A DNA stretch of 45,000 bases, taken from assembly GCF_964340395.1 (NCBI RefSeq), contig NC_135567.1:6742399-6787398 (forward strand), read 5' to 3'. The stretch comes from Glandiceps talaboti (taxonomy: Eukaryota > Hemichordata > Enteropneusta > Spengelidae). Positions 1 through 11,850 of this stretch are shown one piece after another. The notes beneath the pieces are model-generated. The model searched no databases. It was given only the letters and a program-made list of their open reading frames with translations, and was not told the DNA's origin. Both the position numbers and the translations under genes were made by a program. Within the stretch, counting starts at the first letter, position 1; the number at the start of each line of letters is the position of its first letter.

Positions 1-480
1 TGCTATCTTTGCAATATACTTGATCATTTGGCTGTTGCTATGGGCATGGTCATTTTGCTAGATATATTTAAATACAGTTTTGAATGTTTTTATTCACTTG
101 TGTATGAATTAATTTCTGATATTATCTTTGCAATATATGTGATCATTTGGCTGTTGCTATGGGCGTGGTCTTGTTGCTAGGCAAATTTTCATACATTTTG
201 AATGTTTATTCATTTGTCTATTAATCCCCGTTTTATCTTCGCAATATATGTGATCATTTGGCCGTTGCTATGGTTATTGGTTATTGCTAGGCAAATTTAC
301 ATGCATTTTTTTAAATGTTTATTCAATTTTCTATTAATCCTAGTTGTTACCTTCGCAATATATGTGATCATTTGGCTGGTGCTATGGGCATGGTCTTGTT
401 GCAAGGCAAATTTACATATATTTTTTGAATGTTTATTATTATTATTATTTTCATTATTTATTTATTTGATTGTAAGAAAT
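1..480. repeat. Tandem array of 111-119 bp units (family A), left copy
   Basis: About four units follow one another. Each contains GATCATTTGGCTGTTGCTAT, then a GGGC(G/A)TGGTC block, TTGCTAGGCAAATTT and a TTTATTCATTTGTCTATTAATCC end. The GATCATTTGG box recurs at about 22, 141, 252 and 366. The same units recur at 11205-11845 and 19511-19660. Hydrophobic open frames crossing this array (for example 202-528) are by-products of the repeat and not a membrane protein. The array continues off the left edge. Confidence 0.9.
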
Positions 481-799
481 TGTGCTACACGTGCGTCTCA
501 GTGCGTTGTACAGATTGCAATAAAGTAAAGAAAATAACACCACACAAAAAGGGACTAAGTGTAAAACCGACCCACTAAAATAATTCACATTGTATAAAAA
601 TCGACAAGTTAAAATCAATCACTTAAAATGTTGTCTAAAAAGATGTGTATTTAAAAATGTCAACAATCATTACATTTCTTATTTCAAATGGAAGTGAATT
701 CTACAGATAGGGTGAGCACACTGAAAATACCCTCTTGCCATAAGATTTATTGAAATAGCCATGTGGTTGGACTAATAGTAGCTTTTCAGCAGAACGAAG
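481..799. other. No feature recognised
   Basis: AT-rich sequence with no convincing open frame, RNA gene or repeat structure that I could see. Confidence 0.5.
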
Positions 800-960
800 A
801 TGTATTCAATTGTTTATTAATCCCTGTTCTCGTTGTGAAATACACGACCGTTTGGCTGTTACTCACATGCCTACCAGATGATGTTCCTATTTAACAAAAA
901 TATACTGCCATTTGGTTGTTGCTAAGGGCGTAGTGATAGTCGCTAGGGCCAATTGTGTCA
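800..960. repeat. Degenerate terminal units of family A
   Basis: This stretch matches the end of the 11.2-11.85 kb array almost module for module: TATTAATCC, then GTGAAATAC, GTTTGGCTGTT, CTACCAGA, AAATATACTG and GGTTGTTGCTAAGGGC, then GGCCAATTGT. It therefore belongs to the same composite repeat, even though 300 bp of other sequence separates it from the first array. Confidence 0.75.
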
Positions 961-1470
961 AAATATTTTGAACAAAATCTGCAGAATAATAATTTAAGAA
1001 ACATCTCAACAAGTTTGTCTCTTTTTGAGATATAAGTTTTTGACCAAAAATTCACATGTTTTCACCTAATTTGCATATTACTCATGACATCACTGTATCC
1101 TTAATATTTCTTAATCTATACATCCCTAGATGCATTCCCGTTAAATTTCAGCCAAATCTGCTCAGTAGTTTTTGAATTATTGATTTATGACCAAAAAGAC
1201 ACATTTTAGCCCTAATTTGCATATCACTGATGGGACCATCATATCATGAACAAATCTTAGTAAAAACACCCTGAAGAATGTTTCACCCAAATTTCAGTCC
1301 AATCTACCCAGTATTTTTTGAGTTTCAGTGTTTTAACCAAACATCACATTTTTTACCCAAATCACAAACAGGTAGTAAAATCATTTTGATTTCAACAATT
1401 TCCCAACTAGACACCCAAGGTAATGGGCCCACCAAATATCATTGCAATCTGTTTAGCGGTTTTTGACTTT
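961..1470. repeat. Three diverged units of about 145 bp (family B)
   Basis: The units begin near 1041, 1185 and 1333, each with a TTTT(G/A)ACCAAA box. They carry a CCTAATTTGCATAT box in the first two units, a CCCAAATTTCAG-type box, and end in CAGTAGTTTTTGA or GCGGTTTTTGACTTTAAG. The last unit runs into the (CA)n tract. A single related unit precedes the (CA)n tract at 36545-36675, and a more diverged pair lies at 8018-8305. Confidence 0.7.
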
Positions 1471-1476
1471 AAGTTG

Positions 1477-1479
<3 letters not shown>

Positions 1480-1562
<83 letters not shown>

Positions 1563-1565
1563 TAG
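1480..1565. repeat. Compound microsatellite (CA)n(GA)n(GACA)n
   Basis: An uninterrupted CA run is followed by GA dinucleotides and then GACA tetranucleotides. It is the hinge between the family B units and the hairpin tail. The equivalent (CA)n at 36678-36763 sits at the same position of the same repeat. Confidence 0.95.
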
Positions 1566-1620
1566 ACGCCGAGCAATCCCTATAGCACTACTGAACATCA
1601 GTTCAGTTGTGCTAAAAAAT
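1566..1620 (+). repeat. 3' tail of retroelement-like repeat (hairpin + GCTAAAAA)
   Basis: The block TATAGCACTACTGAAC...GTTCAGTTGTGCTAAAAA is nearly the same as 36780-36820. The halves ACTGAAC (1590-1596) and GTTCAGT (1601-1607) form a 7-bp stem, followed at 1611 by GCTAAAAAA. A short A-rich end after a stem-loop is typical of SINE or LINE 3' ends. That origin is inferred. Confidence 0.6.
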
Positions 1621-3791
1621 AATATCAGTGGTCTCCTGACATTTGTTTTAATCCAGAGAGTGTCTAAATTGTGAAATAAAGAGGAGAAGGCATAAAAACA
1701 GAAACAATAAATCCCATCTAACATGGTCAAGTCGTCACTGAAGAAAGATTCGTTACTTTCAGATAAATTTTGATTACTATCAATGTCAGAACATTTACTG
1801 GTTTAGAGACATATAAAGAACAATTTTCAAGGTTGTGATATGGAGCATTTAGAATCACCTTTAATGTTTGGAGTGCTGCATGTTGAATATAATTGTTTGT
1901 ATTTGTAAACCAATATAATTCTTTTTAATGTTTTATCTGGAACGAATTTCTCTGATTAGGACGGTTTGTATGGTAATGATGAGAACAAAATATTGTCACA
2001 GGTACTATATTTTGGGTGATAATAAGTTAACGAAAATAGTATAAATGAAATTTAAGTGACCATTTAATATTTTACAAACTTTAACATACTTTCTATAGTT
2101 TAATATAGTTTAAGTTAAATTCGTCCAGTGCTAATTTACAGTACAAGGAATTCAGAGGTGAACTTTTAAAACTCCTCTCTATATAGATTGCTGTATGCTG
2201 GCACAAACGTTTGGTCTGGCCTTTGATACGTTTGCAGTTAATATCTTTAGTGTGAACATACGCAGGGTGTGACATTTTAATGAGTTTAACGGCAACTGTG
2301 ACGGAACTTCTGCTTTTAAAACCACTGTTGAGACTTTAACATGATGACTTCATTGAACTGGACTGTATCCGTGTCGTCAAAGTGTCCTAAAAATATAAAT
2401 ATTTAGTGATAAAAGAAATGTAATACAAATTGGATTCCATTGACAAAAAGAAAAGTCATGCATTCTTAAACTCGAACAAGTCATAATACTCACCGAAAGT
2501 GTGTTTTCCATTACCGATCTGTATTGTTGTGGTCCTTTCGTTTTTTGGGCGCCGAGTATTCAAGTTCCACTTTTTATGTTGTCACTGCTATATGGTCTGG
2601 ATTTTGAAGAATGGATCCCCTTCCTCCATTGGCGCGGTTTGAAAATATGTATTCCGACGTCACGTTTCTCGCCATGAGAACATGCTCTCATCTTTCCACT
2701 GCCACATACTGCTATTCATGTAATTCCTATCTGAAAATCTCGAGTCACTTAATACATCATTTTACTCCCTTTATTGACATTGAGAACGGTCTATTGTACA
2801 AAAGGAACACTGTATATGTCTTATTTCGCTACTAAGTTGCAATTGATCCTGTCACGTGTGATATTGTACGATCATAGTTAAAGGTGGAACAGTACTTGTT
2901 GGCCCGTACTTAGTTTTGTGTGGATGTGGTATAAGCGAAAGTCTGTTTATGTTAATGTGCCAAAGGTTAAAACCGATTACTTCATTATCTGATTGAATAA
3001 CACTCCAATGTCACTGTTTCTGGCTGTTATGCTAATAATAATACATCATATACGGGTATCATTTTAAATTTAACTAACGGAAATTATTTATTTAAAGGGT
3101 TTATTGCACATAAAAAATACTGTGGTACAAACCAAGAAATACTGCATACATACCTGCATGCAAATGATATGCAAATTACGGTTGAAGTTTGGTCGTCTTT
3201 ATACTGTGAGTCTTTACTGCACAGGTAAAACAGCGCTCTAATCTAGCGAGTACGTGCTCGCTTTGCTCACTGTACCAACTGGCAAATCTAGTTTCTCATA
3301 TATTTGACTGTCTGAAACATGATTGCTGACAGCTGAAGGCAACATTATGACTCACTTATTGTTTTGGTCTATGTCTGAAAAGTGGTCTACAAATTCTTTA
3401 GTTGTCGTAATGGTCCTATGGATCTATAATGAACTTTGTGACAGTGAGTTTAGCCATTTTTTCAACCCAGGACAGCATGTCAATGTTTATTGAGCCCGGT
3501 ATACACAGAGTGTGGACAATATACACTTGTATAATGTATTAAGGGTAAAATTTGGATATTGAAAACAAATTGGGCTTGTTTTTTTTTTTCGGGGACTGTG
3601 AAAGAGAATTTGGCCGAAATAAGTTCTCCTCAGCCTCAACCACCCCCACCCTGTAAATTATGTCCGTTCCCAAGCTACTAAAACTATGAACTTGGATATT
3701 ATTAATCGTTTCAATTCTTATTTCTGGGTGTGTAGAAGCATGCGGTGCTTCAACAAATGAATTAGAATTGCAAAAAAATAGTACTACCAAC
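1621..3791. other. Unique-looking stretch, no gene recognised
   Basis: About 2.2 kb without a recognisable coding exon, RNA gene or repeat. The open frame at 2611-2835 (74 codons, plus strand) has no motif I can identify and no supporting context. If the ankyrin gene interpretation is right, this is sequence downstream of the 3792-3890 exon and may include its next intron. Confidence 0.45.
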
Positions 3792-3890
3792 CTCGTTGAT
3801 TGCATTAACTGTAGCCTTGTGCTCTATCAGCAGACTGCAAACCTCTGATTCGCCCCACTGTGCTGCCCTGTGTAATGGGGTATTTTTATC
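3792..3890 (-). CDS. Ankyrin-repeat exon (one 33-residue repeat)
   Basis: On the minus strand this exon encodes exactly 33 residues beginning DKNTPLHRAAQWGESEV and ending ATVNAINE. It has the TPLHxAA, LL and N-A-x-(N/D) positions of a canonical ankyrin repeat. The acceptor is excellent (TTTCCTATATTTACAG before the exon) and a GTTGGT donor follows. The exon is 99 bp, phase 0 at both ends, and starts at the same repeat register as the exon at 39423-39521. Ankyrin repeats are protein-protein interaction modules, and one repeat per exon is a common gene design. The gene identity, other domains and expression cannot be told from one repeat. An orphan exon or pseudogene fragment cannot be excluded. 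Confidence 0.82.
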
Positions 3891-5091
3891 CTGTAAATAT
3901 AGGAAAGTATCAGCAATAAGAATGATGTTTATTATGACTATTTCCATATAAAGATTGGCATTGTAATGAGTTATATATGAAGCATTATATGTATAAATAT
4001 TGGCTGTGATATTTAAAGGCAGATGTCCCCTGTATAAAGGGGATCATGGGTAATGTATGCATATGCGGGAAATTCAAACTGCTGTAAGGAGCACTGACTT
4101 TGCCCTCATATCTTCACATCATTTTGCACTGAAAAATTTCACATGGCTCTCATATTTCATATATACTGTTTGTAAATATTTAGTGATGCAACATGAGTAG
4201 AAATAACTGACGTTAACTAAGTTTGGTAGTCAATATAGCAGGTTTACCATCAAATTGACGCAAACTTTGTTTCAAATTTGTCTAGTAAAAACCGTTTGTC
4301 CAGTTGTCAATTAGGCTTACAAGTTACACAAAGCATGATAAGACACTGTGAATGGTGCAAATAAACAATGTGCGAAATGCCAAATATCAAATGCAAACAA
4401 TAAAAGCGAACAAAAAGGGTCTGTATGCACTCTACTAGCCCGATATTTTGTCTAGTACCTAGTAGGCAGTGATGTAGATAATAGCCGGTTACCGGTCACA
4501 ACGCCCAGCTATAAGTATAACAGTTGTGGGACCGGCTTAGGAAAGTACTCAAACCTGATGATCATTGAAAAAGAATTCTAAGGTCGGAAAATTAAATATG
4601 AGTTGCACAGAAGTAATAATAGCAACTAAACTACCCAAAGTGGTAAAAAAATATTTGACGATTACGCGGTAAAACAAAACTGGCCACGATATCGCTAGCG
4701 AAAGCCTTCGAACTAGTTTCGTAGGGACGTTGAATTCGGATGAAGGAAGCGCGAAGGGAAGTATGCGGTCAATGTGACATCTCGTGATGCATGATGCAAC
4801 AACACGACGTTTACGTAGTGTGGTACTAAATGTTTTCTAAACTTCAGTGAAAAGAAATTGTGTCGATCAGACACTGAATATTTTCAAATTCTTAAAACAC
4901 CTGATATATATATATTGTTGTAAGATTGAAAGAAAACAAGCCATTGAGAATGACATAGTCCCCGCTATGATTGGGTTTTAAGGAATTAGCACTACTCTGA
5001 TCACGCAACAACACTTGTGAACCTAAATCAAACAGACTTAGATATGTTGTGTCTGCTTGTCGGACATGGAACATGCCTACAACAATAAAGG
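3891..5091. other. No gene recognised
   Basis: Upstream of the ankyrin exon on its strand, so probably intron. Near 4026-4043 there is a short palindrome (CCCCTGTATAAAGGGG). Nothing else in it could be assigned. Confidence 0.45.
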
Positions 5092-5560
5092 ATTGGTCGG
5101 GTATGGGGGATCATATCAATATGAAAATGGATATGCAAATGTATGTCATAGAACACTGTCCTAATACCAACTCTGAATGAGATATGTTCAAGCATGTCTG
5201 AGTTATGGCTTTGGACATGGAAAATTCACAAACAAAATGGCTGCCAGGCAGCCATATTGGATCGTATCATGACGAAAATGGATATGCACATGTATGTTAT
5301 AGAACACTGTCCTAATACCAACTTCGAATGAGATCTGTTCAAGCATGTCTGAGTTATGGCTTTGGACATGGAAAATTTGCAAACAAAATGGCTGCCAGGC
5401 AGCCATATTGGATCGTATCACAATGAAAATGGATATGCACATGTATGTCATAGAACACTGTCCTAATGCCAACTTTGAATGAGATCTGTTCAAGCATGTC
5501 TGAGTTATGGCTTTGGATATGGAAAATTTGCAAACAAAATGGCTGCCAGGCAGAGCTGCC
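5092..5560. repeat. Tandem repeat, about 150-bp unit, just over 3 copies
   Basis: CATAGAACACTGTCCTAAT recurs at about 5148, 5300 and 5450 (the first and second copies differ by one or two bases), with GTTCAAGCATGTCTGAGTTA and GACATGGAAAATT (GATATGG in the third copy) at matching offsets. The copies are highly similar, so the amplification is recent. The first two complete units contain a perfect 9+9 bp palindrome with a 1-bp centre (ATGGCTGCC-A-GGCAGCCAT). The third is truncated inside the palindrome near 5553. The open frame reading through this region on the minus strand is a by-product of the repeat. Confidence 0.92.
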
Positions 5561-6417
5561 TTAAAAGACAAAGGGTAGCACTGGTAAACCCACCCAAAGA
5601 AGACATATTTATAGATATGCATACGATTCCATGTAAACAAACAATGACGGAATATTGATAGAATCAGGGGGCCTTTTTTTTCTCTGAGAGATATCAAAAC
5701 TATTGGGAAGACGACAACAAGGTCTAAGAGTACAGTATCTCACATACTGCCAGCGTCGAGGTTGTATAATTATGGTGTAGCTACAATTGGAACCATAAAT
5801 CATTTTTGAACGATCATCTGGACACACACAGTGATATAAAATCACATAATGAAAAGAGAATCTTCTCCTTACACAAAATATTATGTCTACTAGTGTGAAT
5901 ATTTGTAAAACTAAAAACCCATGAATGGTACTCCCGCTTAAGTTTGATAATTTGATAATGATGTTCATCTGACTTTTAAGGTCAAGATCTTTCGAAAGAC
6001 ATATTACTTGCATACTTTAAATCGATAAAACTGCTGAACATCTTGACGATAATTATATTAATTAATTAATTAATCAATCAATTAATTAATTAGGAAACTT
6101 TAACTATTGTTTAGCTTACCTTGGAGTGGTTTGATGATTGAAAAGTTATGTTCACTCAAAATCGAGTGTTAATAAGTATTGAACAGTAAATATCATTTAC
6201 GCTTACTAATGTATTGTTTGAGACCTTGATTACACTAATTAACACTTATTTATAGCATGCGTGTTTATCTAACAAGGGAAGAGGTATTTAATGATGAGAG
6301 TAAGGGATTCAATTAGTCCAATACCTAATGATAGACATACAACTAACAGGGGCTTTCAAGAAAATGTATAGTTATTGTACATTACAAGTAATCAGTGTCC
6401 TTAATTAAAGTAATTAG
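5561..6417. other. No gene recognised; contains (ATTA)n
   Basis: The minus-strand open frame at 5609-6013 has no identifiable motif. A short ATTA/ATCA microsatellite lies at about 6053-6092. Confidence 0.5.
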
Positions 6418-6898
6418 CAAGCGACCTATCGGTCAAAATAGCTCCGCTGTTTTTTTTTTTAAATTTTTTTTTTACTTTGGTGACATGTAGAAGTGGTTCA
6501 GTTCTTCACTATGCAGTTTTGTTTTAGCGATGTAATAAAGTGGTTACTGGTTTCATATGATGTCTCACTATAAAACACATTGTACACAGAAGTTGGTAAT
6601 GTATTGTACTTTTATACCATAGTCACCATTTTATAACAAAAATCTACTGTTATGAAAAATTGCACAAAATCTCTGAAAAAAATGACTGGGAAATGCACAC
6701 AAGAAAAAGAAAAAAAGAGAAGATTTTGAGGTTGGCTATAAATAATTCCAGTGTCTTACAGCTTTAACCCTGGAAAATGTTAATGATGAATGAAATAAAC
6801 TCGGGATCTAAAATAATTTTGAGGCAATTTGAATTTCAATTTTCTAACAAATTTACCAAGTCAACAACATTCAACTTGTACTAGTTGTAGTAGATATA
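6418..6898. repeat. Dispersed repeat of about 480 bp, copy 1
   Basis: This stretch is nearly identical to 42423-42910 in the same orientation. It runs from CAAGCGACCTATCGGTCA, with AATAGCTCCGCTG just after, to ACTAGTTGTAGTAGATATA. Differences are single substitutions, homopolymer-length changes and a few small indels. It starts with a GACC-TATC-GGTC hairpin followed by a T-rich run. The boundaries are sharp but I see no target-site duplication. It is probably a non-autonomous mobile element of unknown class. Confidence 0.9.
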
Positions 6899-6928
6899 TA
6901 TAGGGAAGAAATGTATTAATCGCCATCT

Positions 6929-7565
6929 TAGTTTCCGTACGGCGACAATCCCAAGTACCCGGAAGAGAGTCATTCTTAGCCATACGTAGTCCTGCTTACA
7001 TGACGGTGCACGAGTCTGTATTACTGACTTGACTCTAAACACGGAGGTAGGAGGGACAATTGTCAGAATCGAGTCCCGGATTACTCCGCATGCAAGCAGG
7101 ACTAAGCCATACGTGACAGTGGTAACACTCGTTCATGTTCGATTACCTTTCATAAAGAAAACACAACGAAATGGTTGAAGTGATCTTTTTTTAAATTTCT
7201 TTTCATCACAAAAACAAAATCTGTGTGATCAAAAGTGTTGTAAACTAAACCAGAAAGAATTATCGGACTGGCTAAACTTCCCGCTGAACTGGAGTAAGGT
7301 CCGAGCCTCGATAGTACGTGAGCAAATCGTCTCAAACTAGCGATACAACTTTCAAAATATAACTTGACATGTCTTCATTTGTTAGAGTTATACAATTCAA
7401 GACGGGTTTTCACTCGAAAACAACAATTCTGTGAATAATGACACTGAATGCAGCGATTTCTCGGACGATGTTACCACTGCACTATAACGTATGGCTGGCA
7501 ACGACTTGCTTCCGGGTTAGTCCCTCGTGCATCCGGGTACTTGAGATTGTCGCCGTACGGAACTA
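6929..7565. mobile_element. Terminal-inverted-repeat (MITE-like) element with a nested insertion
   Basis: The left end (from 6929) begins TAGTTTCCGTACGGCGACAA. The right end (to 7565) is its inverse, ending CGCCGTACGGAACTA. The inverted similarity continues inward through CAAGTACCCGGA and GCCATACGT to AGTGGTAACA, with one arm interrupted by the element at 6988-7103. Without that insertion it is about 510 bp. The flanking TA at each end suits a TA-targeting superfamily such as Tc1/mariner, but that is inferred. No transposase is encoded. Confidence 0.85.
6988..7103. mobile_element. 116-bp nested TIR element
   Basis: The ends are AGTCCTGCTTACATG and CATGCAAGCAGGACT, inverse of each other apart from one mismatch. 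It sits inside the left arm of the 6929-7565 element and is flanked by direct copies of AGCCATACGT (6978-6987 and 7105-7114), read as a target-site duplication of 8-10 bp. A diverged copy in the opposite orientation lies at 43106-43223. It is too small to encode anything. Confidence 0.85.
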
Positions 7566-8017
7566 CCACATCGGCAATTTTGACGCTGTAATTTTGCCAC
7601 CAATATTGATCGTACAAAAACAAAACTCCATAAATGAACCACAAAGTACTTTCCCTTTCAAAATGTGGTAATTTTAGAAAGAGTATTATCGTTTTTATTG
7701 ACGACTGACTCTGTCAAAAATCGTCCCATACACTTCAGTTCAGGCATTCAAACTTGATCATGATGACGTGCAAAAACTGGAATGAACCATTCTGTAGGAG
7801 GGGTGGATGGAGAATTGGATTTGAAGTTTACAACCCTTTTTCGAACAAATATTTGTCATTTGGGCGCACAATGCGTAGAATTAAGACTATAGCACATATT
7901 ACATTGCTTGTTTGACGTCAATAGTGTCTTTTGAAAAGTTGCACTTTACCTAAAGTCTCGCGGACTGATTTCCAATATGGCGTCGGTCATAATGCTCATT
8001 AACATATTCATTTTTTT
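7566..8017. other. No feature recognised
   Basis: AT-rich sequence without motifs that I could assign. Confidence 0.45.
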
Positions 8018-8415
8018 TTCAAATTTCAAAAAAAAAATCATAAAAAATAGAAGAGAAGACGTGCTGACTTGAAATTAACAAATCTAAGTAAGCTACCCTC
8101 TGTGCATCAACACACCACATATCAAAGCAATCTGACTTGAAGTTTATGAGGTGTTGATGAAAATGTCATTTTTGGAAAAAAAATCATAAAAAATTGAAAA
8201 TGGCACAGATCAACTTGGCATGAACAAATCTGAATAGCCTCCCCCCAGGGAACATGCACATCAAATATCGAAGAATTCCGACTGTCACTTTCGGAGTAGA
8301 TAGTGAAAATATAAAAGTTTGACGGACACCTATGATTCACTCTACTCTCTATACCTCAATACCCACCTATACCTAAAGCTACGCTTTCAGCTTTCGCTGA
8401 CAGCGGAGCTAAAAA
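8018..8415 (+). repeat. Two diverged units of about 145 bp with hairpin + GCTAAAAA tail
   Basis: Two units start near 8018 and 8160, each with an A-run followed by ATCATAAAAAAT, a CTTG(A/G)-AT-AACAAATCT block and a CACATATC/ACATCAAATATC block. After a pyrimidine-rich stretch the tail at 8382-8405 folds as CGCT-TT-CAGC / TTTC / GCTG-AC-AGCG and ends GGAGCTAAAAA. The layout is the same as at 961-1620, with a different primary sequence. Confidence 0.65.
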
Positions 8416-8420
8416 TACAC

Positions 8421-10700
8421 ATGTTAGTGTGTTTAAATTCCATGAGAATTGTTGCACGATCGTACAGTGACTCCAAAGTAATTACTCACCTTCAGACCTA
8501 CCCATAGACATGTTACTTGCATAGGTTTTTGAACAAATGATATCTCATGAATATTATTTTTTCACTAATTATACTAATTAAGAAACGTCATTTTTGACCA
8601 TGTTCCACCACTTAGATTTGTCTAGACTTTTGAATTCTGAGCAAGATGCACTAAAACTTATTTCTGTTGCAATTATGTTTAAGTTTGGCCATTTTTTCCG
8701 CTACATTGACTGGACTATACATGTAGCTAACCAAATGTTCTTGGACTGCAGTCTTTCCTGTAACAAGTATTGGAAATTGTGAGAAACCTGAGGATTTTAT
8801 GACTGAATATGTTTCGATCAAGAATTCCTATACTTTCAGTTAAATTTTCGGATGGCCGGGAAGCAAGACATTTTTGAAACTTTTAGTGCGATATTTGATA
8901 ATGATAAGCGACGTTGATGACGGGTATAGTGTTACAATTCATAAACAAATCTAACATTGGCAACTCTTTTATTTCTGTAATGATCCTCATATTTCAAGGA
9001 CAACTGTCTATTTTGTACACACAGATCATACATCACTGCCTAGTCTAGTTCCTATAAGTCCTTACCTGTCGACTACAATCTCTAGCTCTGTGCATGTTGT
9101 GGAGATGAACTTAACGCGAACTAACTAGACTACAAGTGCAATCATCGAGGCATCAGAAAATATTTGTTTCATTCGAATTTGAGAGTTCAGAAATCGAATT
9201 AAATTCTTTCCAGATTTCTCAAAAATCTTTTCCATATGTTTTGGCACTATTCGGCAATAATCCTCGTCATGTAAATGACATCGACTGACATTATAGTCAA
9301 ACATACGGAGACAGAGCGGAGACCAAACTAGAGTCGGTACTTACCCTACCACGACGTATGCATTTTTGCATTTGTTTTGAAATAGCTGGGGTGGTACGCG
9401 TACACATCGGGATAACTCGGAGAAGCACATGTTTGTGATTTTATTGACTGTTTTCTGAGATGAGACATTGTGTTTAGAAATAACCAATCATAAAAAGCCA
9501 TAACAGATACTTTCAAAGAATTAGAACACGGAAGGAAAATAACGGAAACATCAATGACATTTCTACCAAACTCAAGATTGCAGGTAGCTAGCTACAGTAA
9601 GTGTGGAAGTGTAAAACTTAGTCCGCTCTGGTCCGTGCGATAGTTAATTTTGAAGTTTTACCGATTATGTTGTCAAAACACGACCTACATGTAATCTGTA
9701 ATCTGTAAAAAAAAAATTGTAATCTATCTAACGATTTTGGTGTTTTCAAATTTACGTAACAACCTACCAAATGCCGACGCCAGTGTCCATGTACAACTGT
9801 AATCTAGTACATTGTACAAATGATACAAGTAAGTTAGTTTGTACCCAAGAATTTCAGTTTACAATTTCAATTGCACAATTTGTCACTGTGTAACAGTGTT
9901 TGGATGGTGTTGGAACAGGTCCCTCAAATATAATTTTCTCGGGCTATAATTTTTTTATATATCTTTATATAAATACTTATTTCACCCAGACTGGGTGTCT
10001 GGCCGTACGTACGCACCGGAAAAAAACATAGCAGAAACACTGTCACTTGAAAAAAAATATAACAAGGGACTCTTTGGATTAGGCAAGAACTACATGTAAC
10101 CAATATGTGTGAACAACCACTAATATGTTGGTAAACTACCTGGGTTCGATTTACCAAATGCTCCTCCCATATAAACAAACGTATTCCGTTGCACATGCGC
10201 AAACCTGCTTCCGTAGCGTGGGCACATAGCCTGGTTGCACCTTGGGCTTTAAAATAGTTTAGATTATCTGACTCATCAATGCGTGGTTAATGACAATATT
10301 GGAGGTTGTAGTGTGGACTACAGGGTTAGCTTAATGTGGGTCATGAACAAACAATCGAGCATCTGAAGGACAAATTTCATATTTACATAGGTTTTAGTAT
10401 TGTCATGGCTAACGTTACAGTAGCAAACATTATGAAACGCAAATCAATAAAGAAGTTCATCTTATTCTAAGGTAGAGATATTTAGTAGCTCTTGTCTGTT
10501 GTTTTGCCATTCTACATGTTCCAATGTATTTTAGATGATAACCGGTTGTAGATAGATTGTCTTCTTTTATAAGGTTGGACATTCATCATGATAGTTTAAG
10601 GCACCACATGAATTTGTGACATCTAACAAGAACGTTTATGCCGTATTATAAATGTATCACTTGAAGATGTGTCCAATTGGGAACAATGAAAAGTGCTTAT

Positions 10701-10707
<7 letters not shown>
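8421..10707. other. No gene recognised (about 2.3 kb)
   Basis: Several open frames under 95 codons occur on both strands (for example 8594-8782 plus and 9924-10202 minus). None shows a domain signature, splice context or codon pattern I can support. Confidence 0.45.

Positions 10708-10742
<35 letters not shown>
10708..10742. repeat. (CT)n microsatellite
   Basis: An uninterrupted CT dinucleotide run of about 17 copies. Confidence 0.98.
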
Positions 10743-10744
<2 letters not shown>

Positions 10745-11200
10745 GTCATAGTCTACGTTTTACAAGCAAAGTATTCACGTATGTAAAGTGTAGTAAGCCA
10801 TTTGACTAGCTACACATGAGGCTTCAACGCTCATCAATGTAGGTCGAGGCTAATTCGCTGCGTGTACTTTTATGTGATCAATATCAATCACTGCGAGCTT
10901 CTGATGTGTTGCATTAGTCATTACCGTGGCGAACAAAACATTTCATACAAAGTTGGAAACTTTCAGGCCAAGGTTAATTTTGACCATTGGCAAGGAAAAC
11001 GAAGAGCAACAAGGGGATCCGAAGCAGGCGTTATTTATCGAACAGTTCTATCGATGTTACGATGAAAGTACTGGTTCAGAAGACAGAATTTCCGTACAAC
11101 AAAATAGTGCCAATAGTATTGTAGCACAACTTTACAGTTTTTGAAATTGTTTATCCACATGCCGATCCATACTACGTATATGTGTTTATTTACTGAATGA
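10743..11200. other. No feature recognised
   Basis: Two overlapping short open frames (10862-11065 and 10926-11144, plus) lack any motif I recognise. Confidence 0.4.
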
Positions 11201-11204
11201 CTGT

Positions 11205-11850
11205 TGTTATCTTTGCAATGTATGCGATCATTTGGCTGTTGCTATGGGCGTGGTCATATTGCTAGACATATTTGCATACATTTTTTTTGAAATGGCCGTT
11301 CATTTGTCTATATTATTATGTTATCTTTGTGATATACATCATCATATGGCTGTTGCTATGGGCGTGGTCTTGTTGCTAGGAATATTTGAATCCATTTTTG
11401 AATGTTTAATCATATCTATTAATCACTGTTAATATCTTTGCAATATATGCTATCATTTGGCTGTTAGTATTTGCGTGGTCCTGTTGCTAGGCACATTTGC
11501 ATACACTTTTGGAGAGTTTATTCAGTTATCTATTAATCCCTGTAGCTATCGTTGCAATATATGCGATCATTTGCATGTTGCTATGGGCGTGGTGTTGTTG
11601 CTAAGCGCATTGATATACCTTTTGGAATGTTTATTTAGTTGTCTATTAATCCTTGTTATCTTTGTGAAATACAAAACTGTTTGGCTGTTGCTATGTGCGT
11701 GGTTATGGTTACTAGGGATAATTGCATACATGTTAAATGTCTAGTCACTTACCTACCAGACATTGTTATTTTAGCAAAATATACTGGCTTGTGGTTGTTG
11801 CTAAGGGCATGGTCATGGTTGCTATGGCCAATTGTATCATTTTGCTTTGG
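11205..11850. repeat. Tandem array of 111-119 bp units (family A), second copy
   Basis: About six units share the boxes of the array at 1-480: TTTGGCTGTTGCTATGGGCG, then TGGTC, TTGCTAGGC, CATACATTTTTTGAATGTTT and TCTATTAATCC. The last two units follow the same order as 800-960 (GTGAAATAC, CTACCAGACA, AAATATACTGGC, GTTGTTGCTAAGGGC, GGCCAATTGT). Confidence 0.92.

Noticed and set aside
202-528. 108-codon hydrophobic open frame that looks like a membrane protein
   Set aside because: It runs through three copies of the family A tandem unit, and similar frames appear wherever that array occurs. It is a by-product of repeat composition.
10140-10160. GGGTTCGATTTACC on the plus strand as a tRNA T-arm
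   Set aside because: The stem does not pair and no cloverleaf can be folded.
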